Below are positions 15,128 through 24,783 of a stretch of 46,245 bases of DNA, piece after piece. Source of the DNA: JAIRTY01 sp050257395 (GTDB lineage: Bacteria; Actinomycetota; Actinomycetes; Streptosporangiales; Streptosporangiaceae); the NCBI GenBank assembly GCA_050257395.1, contig JBLMWU010000018.1, positions 1 to 46,245 of the forward strand, in the 5' to 3' direction. The notes under the pieces were generated by a model. That model was given only the letters and a program-made list of their open reading frames with translations, was not told the origin of the DNA and did not search any database. Both the position numbers and the translations under genes were made by a program. Position 1 is the first letter of the stretch; the number at the start of each line of letters is the position of its first letter.

Positions 15128-18100
15128 GTGAAGCTTTCCGGGCTTGGCCGCCTCACGGCGCCGCTCGGGTACCTGAGCGGGCCGGCCTCGGCGCCGCTGC
15201 GGGCGGGCTCCGCAGCTGCCGCCATGGCAGCCGGCGCCGCCTCCAGCGCGGCGGCGTCCGGTGCGGCCGCTGCCTCCGGTACGGCAAGAACGGCGTCCGG
15301 CGCCGCCCGGACCGCCTCCGGGACGGCCCGGCGCACGCCCGCCGTCATCTCCGGCGCGGCCGCAGCGGCGTCCGGCGCGGCCAGAGCCGCCGCCGGGATG
15401 GCCAGCACCGCTCAGGGCGCAATGGCAGCCGCCACCGCGGCCGCCCCGGGCGCGGCTGCGGCAGCGGGCCAGCTGCGGCGGGCACCGGGCCGGATCGGCG
15501 GGCCCGCAAGGGAGCTGTGGCACGCAGGCGAGCGGGCCGCGGCCACCGTGGTGGCGGCGGCAGACATGGGCCGCCGCCGCACCCGGCGGCGGGTGTGGTC
15601 GCGAGGCGGCCGGGCCCACATAGAGGTCCGCGGCCTGACCGGTTCCGGGCCGGCCCACCGCCAGCTCGCCCGGGCCGTCACCGCGGCGCTGAGCAGCCAC
15701 AAGGGCGTGCACTGGGCGGAAGTGAACGCGGCGACCGCCCAGGTGCTCATCGACTTCGACGAAGAGCAGGCCGACCCGGACACGCTGCTGGACATCGTCG
15801 AGGCCGTCGAGCAGGCGCACGGCACCCAGGACGGCACCTTCTCCTGGTCCGCCCCGGCGCACCCGGCTGACGACGGGCCGCTCGCCGTGGCGGCCACCGC
15901 GCTGGCGGCCGACGCCGTGGGGATGGCCACCGCCGTGACCGCCCGGATGCTGCGGCTCACCCCGCTGCCACGCGGCGTCCGGACGCCGCTCGCGTTCGCG
16001 CAGGCGCAGCCGCGGCTGCGGCGGGCCATCGCCGAGCGGGCCGGCCCCGCCGGCGCCGACCTGCTGCTGACCCTGGGCAACGCGGTCACGCACGGGCTGT
16101 CCCAGGGCTACACCCCGCTGGCTGTGGACGCGACCCACCGGCTCATCCAGCTCATCGAACTGCGGGCCCGGCAGGCGGTCTGGAGCCAGAAGGAATATGA
16201 GCTGCACGCGACCGGGCACGCGCTGCCGCAGGAGCGGCCGCGGGAGTACCCGCGGCCGGTGCCGCTGCCGCCCGGCCCGGTCGAGCGGACCGCGGACCGG
16301 ACCTCGCTGGCGGCCATGGCCGGGGCGGGCGCCCTGCTGGGCTGGACCCGGGACCCGGACCGGGCCTCCAGCCTGCTGCTGGCCACCGTGCCACGGGCCG
16401 CGCACCTGGGCCGCGAGGGCTTCGCCTGCACCCTCGGCACCCAGCTGGCCCGGCAGGGGGTGGTGCCACTCGACGGCGCGGCGCTGCGCCGGCTGGACCG
16501 GATCAGCGCGGTGGTGATCGATTCCGCGGTGCTGTGCGCCCCCTACGCCCGGATCCTGGCGCCGGTGGCCGGCCCTGGCGGGGAAGGCCAGGCCCGCAGC
16601 GCCCGCAACGGGCACCCCCGCAGCGGCCAGACCCGCAACGGCAGACCCGGCCGCGGCAAGGCGGGGGACGGCAACGGCGGCGTCCCCGACCTGGAGGCCT
16701 GGCAGGCGGCCGAGCGCATCCTGGCCGGCCGCCCGCTGGCGGACCTGGCCGGGCCGGGCCCGTGGGCGGACGGCGGCTGGCGGCTGTCCCGGGTAACCGG
16801 CGCGGGCGACCAGGCTGCGCTGGCCGGCCAGGGGAACGGCAGCCGTCCGCACGGCAGCCGGCCCCGCGCCGGGCACGGCGGCGGCGACCTCAGCAGGCCG
16901 GACGGCCTCACCCTTGAGCTCACCGACCCCGGCGGGCGCACCCGCGGCCGGTTCCTGGCCGGCCGCGAGCTCGACCAGCAGGCGGAGGCGGTGCTCGGGG
17001 CGGCCCGCGACTGCGCCGGGCGGATCCTGCTCACCGGCCATGTCAGCACCGCCGAACTGGCGCCGTGGGCGGACGAGGTGATCCCGCCGGGCCAGTCGCT
17101 GACGCGGCAGGTGCGGCGGCTGCAGGAGGAAGGGCACGGCGTGCTGGTGCTGTCGGCCGGCCAGCACCAGGCACTGACGGCCGCCGACGCCGGGGTGGCG
17201 GTGGTGACCGCCGAGCACGGCGTGAGCTGGTCGGCCGACCTGGTGTGCGGGCCGGGCCTGCGCGACGCGTGGCGCATCCTGTGCGCGGTCAAGGCCGCCC
17301 GGCTGGCCAGCGAGCGGGCCGCCCGGCTGTCGCTGGGCGGGTCCGCCCTGGGGGCGCTGCTGGTCACCGTCGGCGGCGGCACGCGGGCCACCAGGGCCGG
17401 CATCGCCCCGGTGCAGAGCGCGGCGCTGCTGGCGATCGGGACCGGTGTGCTCGGCGCCCGGTCGGTCGCCCGGCTGCCTGAGCCGGTCACCGCGCCGCGC
17501 GGCGACTGGCACGCCATGGCGGCGGATGCCGTGCTGGCCCGGCTGGCCGCCCGCCGGGCCGCGGGCCCGGCCGTCCCGGACGCCTTCCTGGCCGGCCCGG
17601 CCGCTGCCGCGGGGGGCCCGCGCGGCCTCGCCGGGCTGGCCGGCGCGCCGCTGCGGGGCACGGTGGAACTGGCCGCGGCGGTGCGGAAGGAACTCCAGGA
17701 CCCGCTCACCCCGGTGCTCGCGCTGGGCGCGATGGCGTCGGCGGTGGTCGGCTCCGGGGTGGACGCGGCCCTGGTCGGCAGCGTGATGGCGGGCAACGCG
17801 CTGATCAGCGGGGCGCAGCGGATGCGGGCGGAGCGTTCGCTGGGCCGGCTGCTGGCCGGTGAGCAGCCGCACGCCCGGCTGGTGCGCTGGTCGCCGCCGC
17901 CCGCCGGGCTGCGCCAGGGCGGGACCGGCCTGGCGGCGCTCGGCAGCGCCCCGCAGGACAAGATCCTGGCCGCCGCGCTGCGCCCGGGCGACGTGATCGC
18001 GCTGCGCCCGTTCGACGTGGCGCCCGCCGATGCCCGCCTGCTGGCAGCCGACGATCTGGAGGTCGACGAGTCCACCCTCACCGGAGAGTCGCTGCCGGTC

Positions 18101-20317
18101 AGCAAGACCGCCGGGCCCGCGCCGGGCGCGCCGCTGGCCGAGCGCACCTGCATGGTCTACGAGGGCAGCACGATCCTGGCCGGGACCGGCCTGGCCGTGG
18201 TGGTCGCCACCGGCGACGCCACCGAGGCCGGCCGGGCCGCGATCGCGGCCGGGCGGGCAGCACCGCCCACCGGCATCCAGGCCCGGCTCGCCGAGCTGAC
18301 CCGCATCTCGGTTCCCGCCAGCGGCCTGGGCGGGCTGGCGGTGGCCGGGCTCGGTCTGATCCGCGGCGTGCCGCTGCGGGACGCGATCGCGTCCGGGGTG
18401 GCGGTGGCGGTCGCCGCCGTTCCCGAAGGGCTGCCGCTGGTGGCCACCGTCGCCCAGCTCGCCGCGGCCCGCAGGCTGACCAGGACCGGCGTGCTGGTGC
18501 GGTCGTCCCGGGCGCTGGAAGCCCTGGGCCGGGTGGACGTGGTCTGCTTCGACAAGACCGGGACGCTGACCGAGGGGCGGCTGGCCGTCAGCCGGGTGGC
18601 CGGTGCCGACGGGACGATCACCATCGCCGCGCCGCAGGCCGACCACGTGCTGCAGGTGGCGGCCCGGGCCTGCCCGCCCGCGGGCGGCGGGCAGCGGACG
18701 CTGTTCCACGCCACCGACCGGGCGGTGGTGGAGGCGGCCCGCAGCCAGGCGGGCCGGGATGAGCCGTGGGACCTCGCCGACGAACTGCCGTTCGAGGCCA
18801 CCCGCGGCTACGCGGCGTCGCTGGGCACCAATGCCGGGCACACCTGCCTGGCGGTCAAGGGCGCACCCGAGGTGGTGCTGCCGCGATGCACGTCGATCGA
18901 GCCCGGTGCCCAGGCCAGCCGGGCGGAGCCCGGCCGGGCCGGGGCGGGCCGGCGGCGCGGGCGCGCCGCGGCCGGCCGCCGCGCGGTGCCGCTGACCGCG
19001 GCGCGCCGGCGCGCCGCCCAGGACGTGCTCAACGACCTGGCCGCGCAGGGGCTGCGGGTGCTCGCGGTGGCCGAGCGGGACCTGCCCGGCCCGCCCGGCC
19101 GCTACCACCTCACCGGCAACGGGGCCGGCGGCCCCAACGGGCACCGTCCCGGCCCGCAGGCCGCCCGGCCCGGCGGCGACGGCGACCTGGTGGAGAACCT
19201 GACCCTGGCGGGGTTCGTGGCCATCTCGGACGCGCCGCGGCCGGCGGCCAGGGAAACGGTGCGCAAGCTCGCGGAGGCGGGCGTGCGGGTCACCATGGTC
19301 ACCGGCGACCATCCGGCCACCGCGGTGGCGGTCGCCCGCCGCCTCGGCATCCCGCACGCCCACCGGGTGCTCACCGGTGCCGAGATCAGCCGCCTGCCGG
19401 AGGCCCGGCAGGTGGAGCGGATCGGCGCGAGCACGGTGTTCGCCCGGGTGTCGCCGGAGCAGAAGGTGCGGATCGTGCAGGCGCTGCAGCGGGCCGGCCA
19501 TGTGGTGGCGATGGCCGGGGACGGCACCAACGACGCCGCCGCCATCCGGCTCGCCGACGTGGGCATCGGGGTGACCTCCCGCGGGTCGCGGTCCGCCCGG
19601 GGTGCCGCCGACCTGGTGCTGACCAGCGCGGATACGCTGCCGATCATCGACGCGCTGCTGGAGGGCCGGGCGCTGTGGGCCCGGGTGCGGGACGCGGTGT
19701 CGATCCTGGTCGGCGGGAACGCCGGGGAGGTGGCGTTCACCCTGCTGGGCACCGCGCTGACCGGCCGGGCCCCGCTCAGCACCCGGCAGCTGCTGCTCGT
19801 CAACACCCTGACCGACATGCTGCCGGCGCTCGCGGTCGCGCTGGCGGGCGCGGGCCGGTCGCGGGGCGCGGAGCAGCGGCTCGCGGAGGCCGGGCCTGTA
19901 GGGCCGCTGGCCGGGCCGGAACTGGCCCGGGTGCTGTCGCTGCGCGGCGGCGCCACCGCCCTCGGGGCGACCGTGGCCTGGCAGGCGGGCCGGATGACCG
20001 GGCGGTCGCGGCGGGCGAGCACCATGGCGCTGTCCACGCTGGTGCTCACCCAGCTCGGCCAGACGCTGCTGACCAGCGGCCGCAGCCCGCTGGTGGTCGC
20101 CACCAGCGCGGTGTCGGCGGGCGCGCTGGTGGCGATCGTGGAGATCCCGGGCGTCAGCCACTTCTTCGGCTGCACCCCGCTCGGGCCGGTCGCGTGGGCG
20201 ATGGCCGGCGGCTCGGCGGCGGGCGCCACGGTCGCTGCCGCGGTGGCCCCCCGGCTCATCCCCTGGCTCGGCGCCGCCGGCACCGGGAACGGTACCGGCC
20301 CCGTGCTGGCGGGCTGA
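15128..20317 (+). CDS. Giant CtpI/CtpH-like P-type cation-transporting ATPase
   Basis: 1729 residues from GTG 15128, just after a G-rich ribosome site. Order: an Ala/Ser/Gly/Thr low-complexity stretch (about 15-115); an HMA-like fold (about 162-230); a degenerate first ATPase half (about 290-720); then a full P-type ATPase. The active half has TGES (about 985-988), PEGLP (1099), the phosphorylation site DKTGTLT (Asp1142), KGAPEVVLPRC, TGDHP (1392) and GDGTNDAAA (1464), followed by C-terminal helices with NTLTDMLPALAVAL, so it is a P2-like pump. In the first half the expected DKTG is IDSAVL (Asp465) and a remnant of the ADxGIA...ADLV hinge is at about 686-708. Mycobacterial CtpH and CtpI have this size and layout. 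The transported ion is unknown. Confidence 0.93.
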   Translation: MKLSGLGRLTAPLGYLSGPASAPLRAGSAAAAMAAGAASSAAASGAAAASGTARTASGAARTASGTARRTPAVISGAAAAASGAARAAAGMASTAQGAMAAATAAAPGAAAAAGQLRRAPGRIGGPARELWHAGERAAATVVAAADMGRRRTRRRVWSRGGRAHIEVRGLTGSGPAHRQLARAVTAALSSHKGVHWAEVNAATAQVLIDFDEEQADPDTLLDIVEAVEQAHGTQDGTFSWSAPAHPADDGPLAVAATALAADAVGMATAVTARMLRLTPLPRGVRTPLAFAQAQPRLRRAIAERAGPAGADLLLTLGNAVTHGLSQGYTPLAVDATHRLIQLIELRARQAVWSQKEYELHATGHALPQERPREYPRPVPLPPGPVERTADRTSLAAMAGAGALLGWTRDPDRASSLLLATVPRAAHLGREGFACTLGTQLARQGVVPLDGAALRRLDRISAVVIDSAVLCAPYARILAPVAGPGGEGQARSARNGHPRSGQTRNGRPGRGKAGDGNGGVPDLEAWQAAERILAGRPLADLAGPGPWADGGWRLSRVTGAGDQAALAGQGNGSRPHGSRPRAGHGGGDLSRPDGLTLELTDPGGRTRGRFLAGRELDQQAEAVLGAARDCAGRILLTGHVSTAELAPWADEVIPPGQSLTRQVRRLQEEGHGVLVLSAGQHQALTAADAGVAVVTAEHGVSWSADLVCGPGLRDAWRILCAVKAARLASERAARLSLGGSALGALLVTVGGGTRATRAGIAPVQSAALLAIGTGVLGARSVARLPEPVTAPRGDWHAMAADAVLARLAARRAAGPAVPDAFLAGPAAAAGGPRGLAGLAGAPLRGTVELAAAVRKELQDPLTPVLALGAMASAVVGSGVDAALVGSVMAGNALISGAQRMRAERSLGRLLAGEQPHARLVRWSPPPAGLRQGGTGLAALGSAPQDKILAAALRPGDVIALRPFDVAPADARLLAADDLEVDESTLTGESLPVSKTAGPAPGAPLAERTCMVYEGSTILAGTGLAVVVATGDATEAGRAAIAAGRAAPPTGIQARLAELTRISVPASGLGGLAVAGLGLIRGVPLRDAIASGVAVAVAAVPEGLPLVATVAQLAAARRLTRTGVLVRSSRALEALGRVDVVCFDKTGTLTEGRLAVSRVAGADGTITIAAPQADHVLQVAARACPPAGGGQRTLFHATDRAVVEAARSQAGRDEPWDLADELPFEATRGYAASLGTNAGHTCLAVKGAPEVVLPRCTSIEPGAQASRAEPGRAGAGRRRGRAAAGRRAVPLTAARRRAAQDVLNDLAAQGLRVLAVAERDLPGPPGRYHLTGNGAGGPNGHRPGPQAARPGGDGDLVENLTLAGFVAISDAPRPAARETVRKLAEAGVRVTMVTGDHPATAVAVARRLGIPHAHRVLTGAEISRLPEARQVERIGASTVFARVSPEQKVRIVQALQRAGHVVAMAGDGTNDAAAIRLADVGIGVTSRGSRSARGAADLVLTSADTLPIIDALLEGRALWARVRDAVSILVGGNAGEVAFTLLGTALTGRAPLSTRQLLLVNTLTDMLPALAVALAGAGRSRGAEQRLAEAGPVGPLAGPELARVLSLRGGATALGATVAWQAGRMTGRSRRASTMALSTLVLTQLGQTLLTSGRSPLVVATSAVSAGALVAIVEIPGVSHFFGCTPLGPVAWAMAGGSAAGATVAAAVAPRLIPWLGAAGTGNGTGPVLAG

Positions 20318-20487
20318 GCCGCTGGTCCGGCGCTGACCGCCGGGGCCGCCAGCCACCGGACGGCGGCGGCTACCCGGGCTGCGCGGTGACGGGGCCGCGC
20401 AACCACCCGCCGGGGGTGATGACCGCGCCCCGGCCCGGCGGGGACGGTGGTGGCCGGCCACGACAGAAGAAGGTGCCCAGGGTGCCC

Positions 20488-20760
20488 ATGACACGAATGC
20501 AGAACCAGCCTGCACCGTTCCAGGTGAACTCGGGGATGCTGCTCACCGGTGCGGCCCTCGCCGCCCTGGGCAGCCTGCTCGGGGCGGCCGGGCTGGTGAT
20601 CAGCGGCGCGGCGATGGCAGACGCCACCCGCCGCTGGCTGAACAGCCGGGAAGTGCCGCCGTCCGAACTCGCCAGGCAGCAGTTCGCCAAGGCGCGCGCC
20701 GCCACCGCGGCCGGCACCGCTGCCTGGCGGAACGGTGCCGCCCAGCCCGCAGCACGCTGA
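20488..20760 (+). CDS. Small conserved-looking membrane protein next to the P-type ATPase
   Basis: About 90 residues: MTRMQNQPAPFQVNSGMLLT, one long hydrophobic segment (about 15-42, GAALAALGSLLGAAGLVISG), then DATRRWLNSREVPPSELARQ and an Ala-rich helical end. Small proteins with a single membrane segment followed by a TRRW/PPSE-like motif occur in many actinomycetes; no function is known to me. The start is uncertain: ATG 20488 is taken, but GTG 20482, GTG 20473 and ATG 20497 are in frame, with AGAAGG at 20467-20472. It begins 170 bp after the ATPase stop on the same strand and may be an accessory peptide of that pump (inference). Confidence 0.7.
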   Translation: MTRMQNQPAPFQVNSGMLLTGAALAALGSLLGAAGLVISGAAMADATRRWLNSREVPPSELARQQFAKARAATAAGTAAWRNGAAQPAAR

Positions 20761-20853
20761 CCCGCGCGGCCGCTGGCCCGCGAGCCCGCGCGGGCTTGCG
20801 ATGCTGCCCTGCGCTGTCTCTCCTGCCCGCCCGGGGACGGCATCCGGCCGGCC

Positions 20854-22152
20854 TCAGGGGCAGGCCGCCCCCGGCCGCACCGGTGCATCAGGGGTTGCGG
20901 GTGCCCGCTCTTCCCGGTGGGCCCGCCGCCGGAACGGCAGCAGCAGCGGGGTGCCCAGCAGGAGCAGGCCGGCGGCGGCGATCGCGGCCCGCGGGCCGGT
21001 GACGGCCGCCAGCAGCCCCCAGGCCAGGGTCAGGGCCGCGATGGTGATGTTCTTGGTCACCGACCAGGCCGAGAGGGTCCGGGTCACGAGCGCCGCGCCG
21101 GTCTGCTCGAGCCGGTAGGCGGCGAAGATCGGGTTGAACACCCCCAGGGAGGTGACCAGGCCGGACTGGGCCACGATGACCAGCAGCAGGCCGCCGGGCC
21201 CGCGCTGGATGAACGCGAGAGTCACCGGCCAGCACGCTGACAGGGTGCCGCTGGCCAGCATCACCCGGCGCTGCCCGTACCTGGCCGCCAGCCGCCGGGC
21301 GGCCCGTGAGCCGGCCAGCCCGCCCGCGCACGGCAGCCCGAACGCCAGGCCGTACTGCCAGGGCGCGAAGCCGAGGTCGCCGAGCATCAGCACCGCGAGC
21401 AGCGGCGCGGTCGCCAGGATGAGCCCGCCGACCAGGCTGTTGTAGAAGTACAGCAGGCGGAGCTGGGGGTGGCTGAAAATGTGCCGCCAGCCTGCCAGGA
21501 CGCCGCCGCCCGCAGCCGCGCCAGCCGCCGGCACATCGTCCGCGCGCACGCCGTCCCGCGACCCGGGCCGTGGCTCGCCGGCGCCGATCGCGCCGATCCC
21601 GAGCGCCGACAGCAGGAAGCTGACCGCGTTCGCCACCACCGTGGTCACCGGCCCGAATATCCCGATGGCCGCCCCGCCCAGCGGCGGCCCGGCCGCGGTC
21701 GCCGTCCAGGTGGTGGACTCGAACCTGGCGCTGGCCCGCAGCAGGTTCCCCGCCGGCACCAGCGCCTTGAGGTACGCGCCGCTGGCGGCCGTGAACACGA
21801 CGTTGGCGGCGGACGCGACCACCGAGACGGCCACCAGCTGGGCCAGGGTCAGCGCTCCGAGCGCGTAGGCGGCGGGCACCGTCAGCATCGCCGCGAACCG
21901 GAGCAGGTCCATGGCGATCATGACCGGCCGCTTGCGGCGCGTCTCCACCCACGGGCCCAGCGGCACCGCGATCAGCGCGCCCGCGGCCAGCGCCGCCGCG
22001 GCCAGCAGGGACACCTGCGCCGCGGTGGCGTGCAGCACCCGGATGGCGACGATCGGGAACGCGTCGAACGCGAGCATCGTGCCCGCCGTGCTGACGCCAT
22101 AGGCCGCCCACAGCCACCCGAACTCCCGGCCCAGCGGCTCCCCGCGCCCCAT
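20854..22152 (-). CDS. MFS family exporter
   Basis: 432 residues, ATG 22152 preceded by GGAGGAACGGC. Twelve hydrophobic segments are visible, with the MFS loop 2/3 motif region GPWVETRRKRPVMIAMDLLR after helix 2 and RAARRLAARYGQRRVMLASG at the equivalent place of the second half. This is the EntS/MFS_3-like subfamily usually annotated as drug or siderophore efflux. It follows cydB2 on the same strand after 176 bp, so co-transcription is possible but not obvious. The stop-free frame extends upstream through cydB2 out of phase; the N-terminus MGRGEPLGREFGWLWAAYGV fixes the real start. Confidence 0.9.
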   Translation of the reverse strand: MGRGEPLGREFGWLWAAYGVSTAGTMLAFDAFPIVAIRVLHATAAQVSLLAAAALAAGALIAVPLGPWVETRRKRPVMIAMDLLRFAAMLTVPAAYALGALTLAQLVAVSVVASAANVVFTAASGAYLKALVPAGNLLRASARFESTTWTATAAGPPLGGAAIGIFGPVTTVVANAVSFLLSALGIGAIGAGEPRPGSRDGVRADDVPAAGAAAGGGVLAGWRHIFSHPQLRLLYFYNSLVGGLILATAPLLAVLMLGDLGFAPWQYGLAFGLPCAGGLAGSRAARRLAARYGQRRVMLASGTLSACWPVTLAFIQRGPGGLLLVIVAQSGLVTSLGVFNPIFAAYRLEQTGAALVTRTLSAWSVTKNITIAALTLAWGLLAAVTGPRAAIAAAGLLLLGTPLLLPFRRRAHREERAPATPDAPVRPGAACP

Positions 22153-22328
22153 GCCGTTCCTCCGCCCCGTCCGCACCACCGCGAGCTGACACAGCGAGCC
22201 AACAGCCACGGGTGGCCGCCGATCAAACAACCGCCGCGCCGGCGCGCCACAATTCCTGGTTGTACCGGCAGGAAAGGGGCGGCCGTGGGCTTTCGGGGGC
22301 GTGCGGACCTTCCTGGCAGCCGCCGGCG

Positions 22329-23399
<1,071 letters not shown>

Positions 23400-23436
23400 C
23401 CCTGCTCCCCTCCCGGTCCGGTGCGCTGGCGCGCGG

Positions 23437-24156
23437 TCAGTAGACGAGGCTCGGGGCCTGCTGCTCCCCGGGCTGCTGTGGGGCGTCCAGGTCGCGGTGG
23501 GCCGCCCGGATCATCAGCGCCGCGTCCACGGCCCCGAGCACCGTGTAGATGGCGGTGAACCCGATCAGCGTGGTCAGCACCTCGCCGAACGGGACGGTCG
23601 GGGACACCCCCCGCAGCGTCTTCATCACCCCGTACACCACCCACGGCTGGCGGCCCATCTCGGTGAAGATCCACCCGCTCGTGTTCGCGATCAGCGGCAG
23701 CGCGATGCCGGTCAGCGCGATGCCGGCGAACCAGCGGGTGTGCGCGAACTTCGGGTTGCGCGCGCTCCACACGCCCCAGGCGGAGATCAGCAGCAGCAGG
23801 ATGCCCATCCCGATCATGATCCGGAACGACCAGTACGTCACCCACAGCACCGGCGCCAGCAGCCCCTCGATCGCGAGCGGCGCGCCGAAGATGTTCCCGA
23901 CGAACACCGAGTACGCAGACCAGTTCATGCCGAACTGGAACTCCAGCACGATGCCGGTGACCACGCCGATCGCCAGGTTGATCAGGAACAGCCGGCCGAA
24001 GAACCGGGTCAGCCGGTCCCAGGTCTCGTCCTGCCGCCGGTAGGCGAGGGTCTGCATCACCGCGACCAGCATCGACAGTCCGATCGTGACGGGCACGAAG
24101 AAGAAGTGGAAGACCGTTGTCAGGCCGAACTGCCAGCGGGCAAGGTCAAGCGCCAT
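23437..24156 (-). CDS. Internally deleted CydA-like protein (CydA2), half length
   Basis: 239 residues from ATG 24156, with GGGGGAGG upstream; normal CydA here is 469. Residues 1-101 match CydA 1-102 (His17, EFQFGMNWSAYS, IEGLLA), then the sequence passes through PVLW straight into VTYWSFRIMIG, equivalent to CydA from about residue 327. About 220 residues are gone: the Q-loop, His185 (haem b558 ligand) and Glu106. Kept are His17, Arg112, Met114, Glu166 and the TEMGRQPW motif. The junction (about 23853-23865) is in frame and the rest shows no stop or frameshift, so it may be translated. It could be a decaying gene, an assembly artefact, or a real small variant working with CydB2. Classical quinol oxidase activity seems unlikely. 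Confidence 0.85.
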   Translation of the reverse strand: MALDLARWQFGLTTVFHFFFVPVTIGLSMLVAVMQTLAYRRQDETWDRLTRFFGRLFLINLAIGVVTGIVLEFQFGMNWSAYSVFVGNIFGAPLAIEGLLAPVLWVTYWSFRIMIGMGILLLLISAWGVWSARNPKFAHTRWFAGIALTGIALPLIANTSGWIFTEMGRQPWVVYGVMKTLRGVSPTVPFGEVLTTLIGFTAIYTVLGAVDAALMIRAAHRDLDAPQQPGEQQAPSLVY

Positions 24157-24215
24157 CGCACCTCCCCCAGGTGCCTCCCGGCCGTAGCCGATCCCCGCGG
24201 CCGTCCCAGCACGTG

Positions 24216-24246
24216 CACTTTCCGTAGTCATCGACTACATTAAGTG
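24216..24246. promoter_or_regulatory. 31-bp double dyad operator before cydA2
   Basis: Two nested inverted repeats share one centre: CACTT at 24216-24220 mirrors AAGTG at 24242-24246, and GTAGTC at 24224-24229 mirrors GACTAC at 24233-24238, around ATC. It lies 60 bp upstream of the cydA2 ATG in an AT-richer patch. Such symmetry is typical of a dimeric repressor or activator site; I cannot assign the regulator family. Confidence 0.7.
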
Positions 24247-24466
24247 ACCATTACCCTAGCCTAGCCGCCCCCCTGCCGCGCGGTCCCCCGGCGTTCCCGC
24301 ACCTGCCCGCCACGGACCGTATGCGGCTATTGGCCGCTATTGCGCCAGCGGTGCCCCTGAGGCGCTTGCCATCCCGGAGCGTCACCATTTCCCGGCGCCG
24401 GGCCGCGGATCCAATATCCGGGTCAAACGGGGGTATAGAACGGGCAGAGCGAGGGTTTTCGGACCA

Positions 24467-24503
24467 CTCGGTCGCCCGCAGTTAGTCCCGCAACGCGACC
24501 GAG
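24467..24503 (+). promoter_or_regulatory. Leader hairpin upstream of a small membrane peptide
   Basis: CTCGGTCGC (24467-24475) is perfectly complementary to GCGACCGAG (24495-24503), with a 19-nt loop. It lies 41 bp before the probable TTG start at 24545 and would fold in the 5' leader if transcription starts upstream. The rest of the 24247-24544 spacer is AT-richer and otherwise featureless, apart from a short CGGCTATTGG/CCGCTATTG direct repeat near 24325. Confidence 0.45.
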
Positions 24504-24544
24504 GCCTGCTGGTGGCGGCCAGCCGGGCCGGGAAGGCGAGAGCC

Positions 24545-24679
24545 TTGTTAAAGAAAGTTCTCACCGCGGCTGTGGTAATCGGGGTCCTTATCTGGGTGTT
24601 CTCCAACCCGTCTCTGGCCGGTGACACCGTCCATGGGTGGATCACCGGCTTGATCGACTTCTTCCGGCACCTCATCTGA
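24545..24679 (+). CDS. 44-residue membrane peptide
   Basis: A TTG start at 24545, 6-10 bp after GGGAAGGCGAG, gives LLKKVLTAAVVIGVLIWVFS followed by NPSLAGDTVHGWITG and LIDFFRHLI, then TGA. The layout is a positively charged start, one hydrophobic helix, an NPxxAxDTVH segment and an amphipathic end. I recall similar short peptides (KKVLT..., NP...AADTVH) in many actinomycetes, unnamed. Its lower GC than the neighbours and clean boundaries support a real gene. It stands 104 bp before zwf on the same strand. Confidence 0.65.
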   Translation: MLKKVLTAAVVIGVLIWVFSNPSLAGDTVHGWITGLIDFFRHLI

Positions 24680-24783
24680 TCTGAGCGAATTCGGGGGGAA
24701 CACCACTCGCTGACCGCCTTGCCGATGTGCCAACGGGGGCAGGATGGGCAGGGACAGGCCCAGGCGACTGCGAGGGAGCGGGC

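Noticed and set aside
15023..20515. A 1830-codon stop-free frame on the minus strand opposite the P-type ATPase
   Set aside because: It is the high-GC mirror of the ATPase gene; its translation is Arg/Gly/Pro/Gln-rich with no motif, while the plus strand carries all ATPase motifs.
18766..20760. A 664-codon plus-strand frame overlapping the ATPase end
   Set aside because: Only its last 90 codons, after the ATPase stop, look like a protein; the rest is a shadow in another frame.
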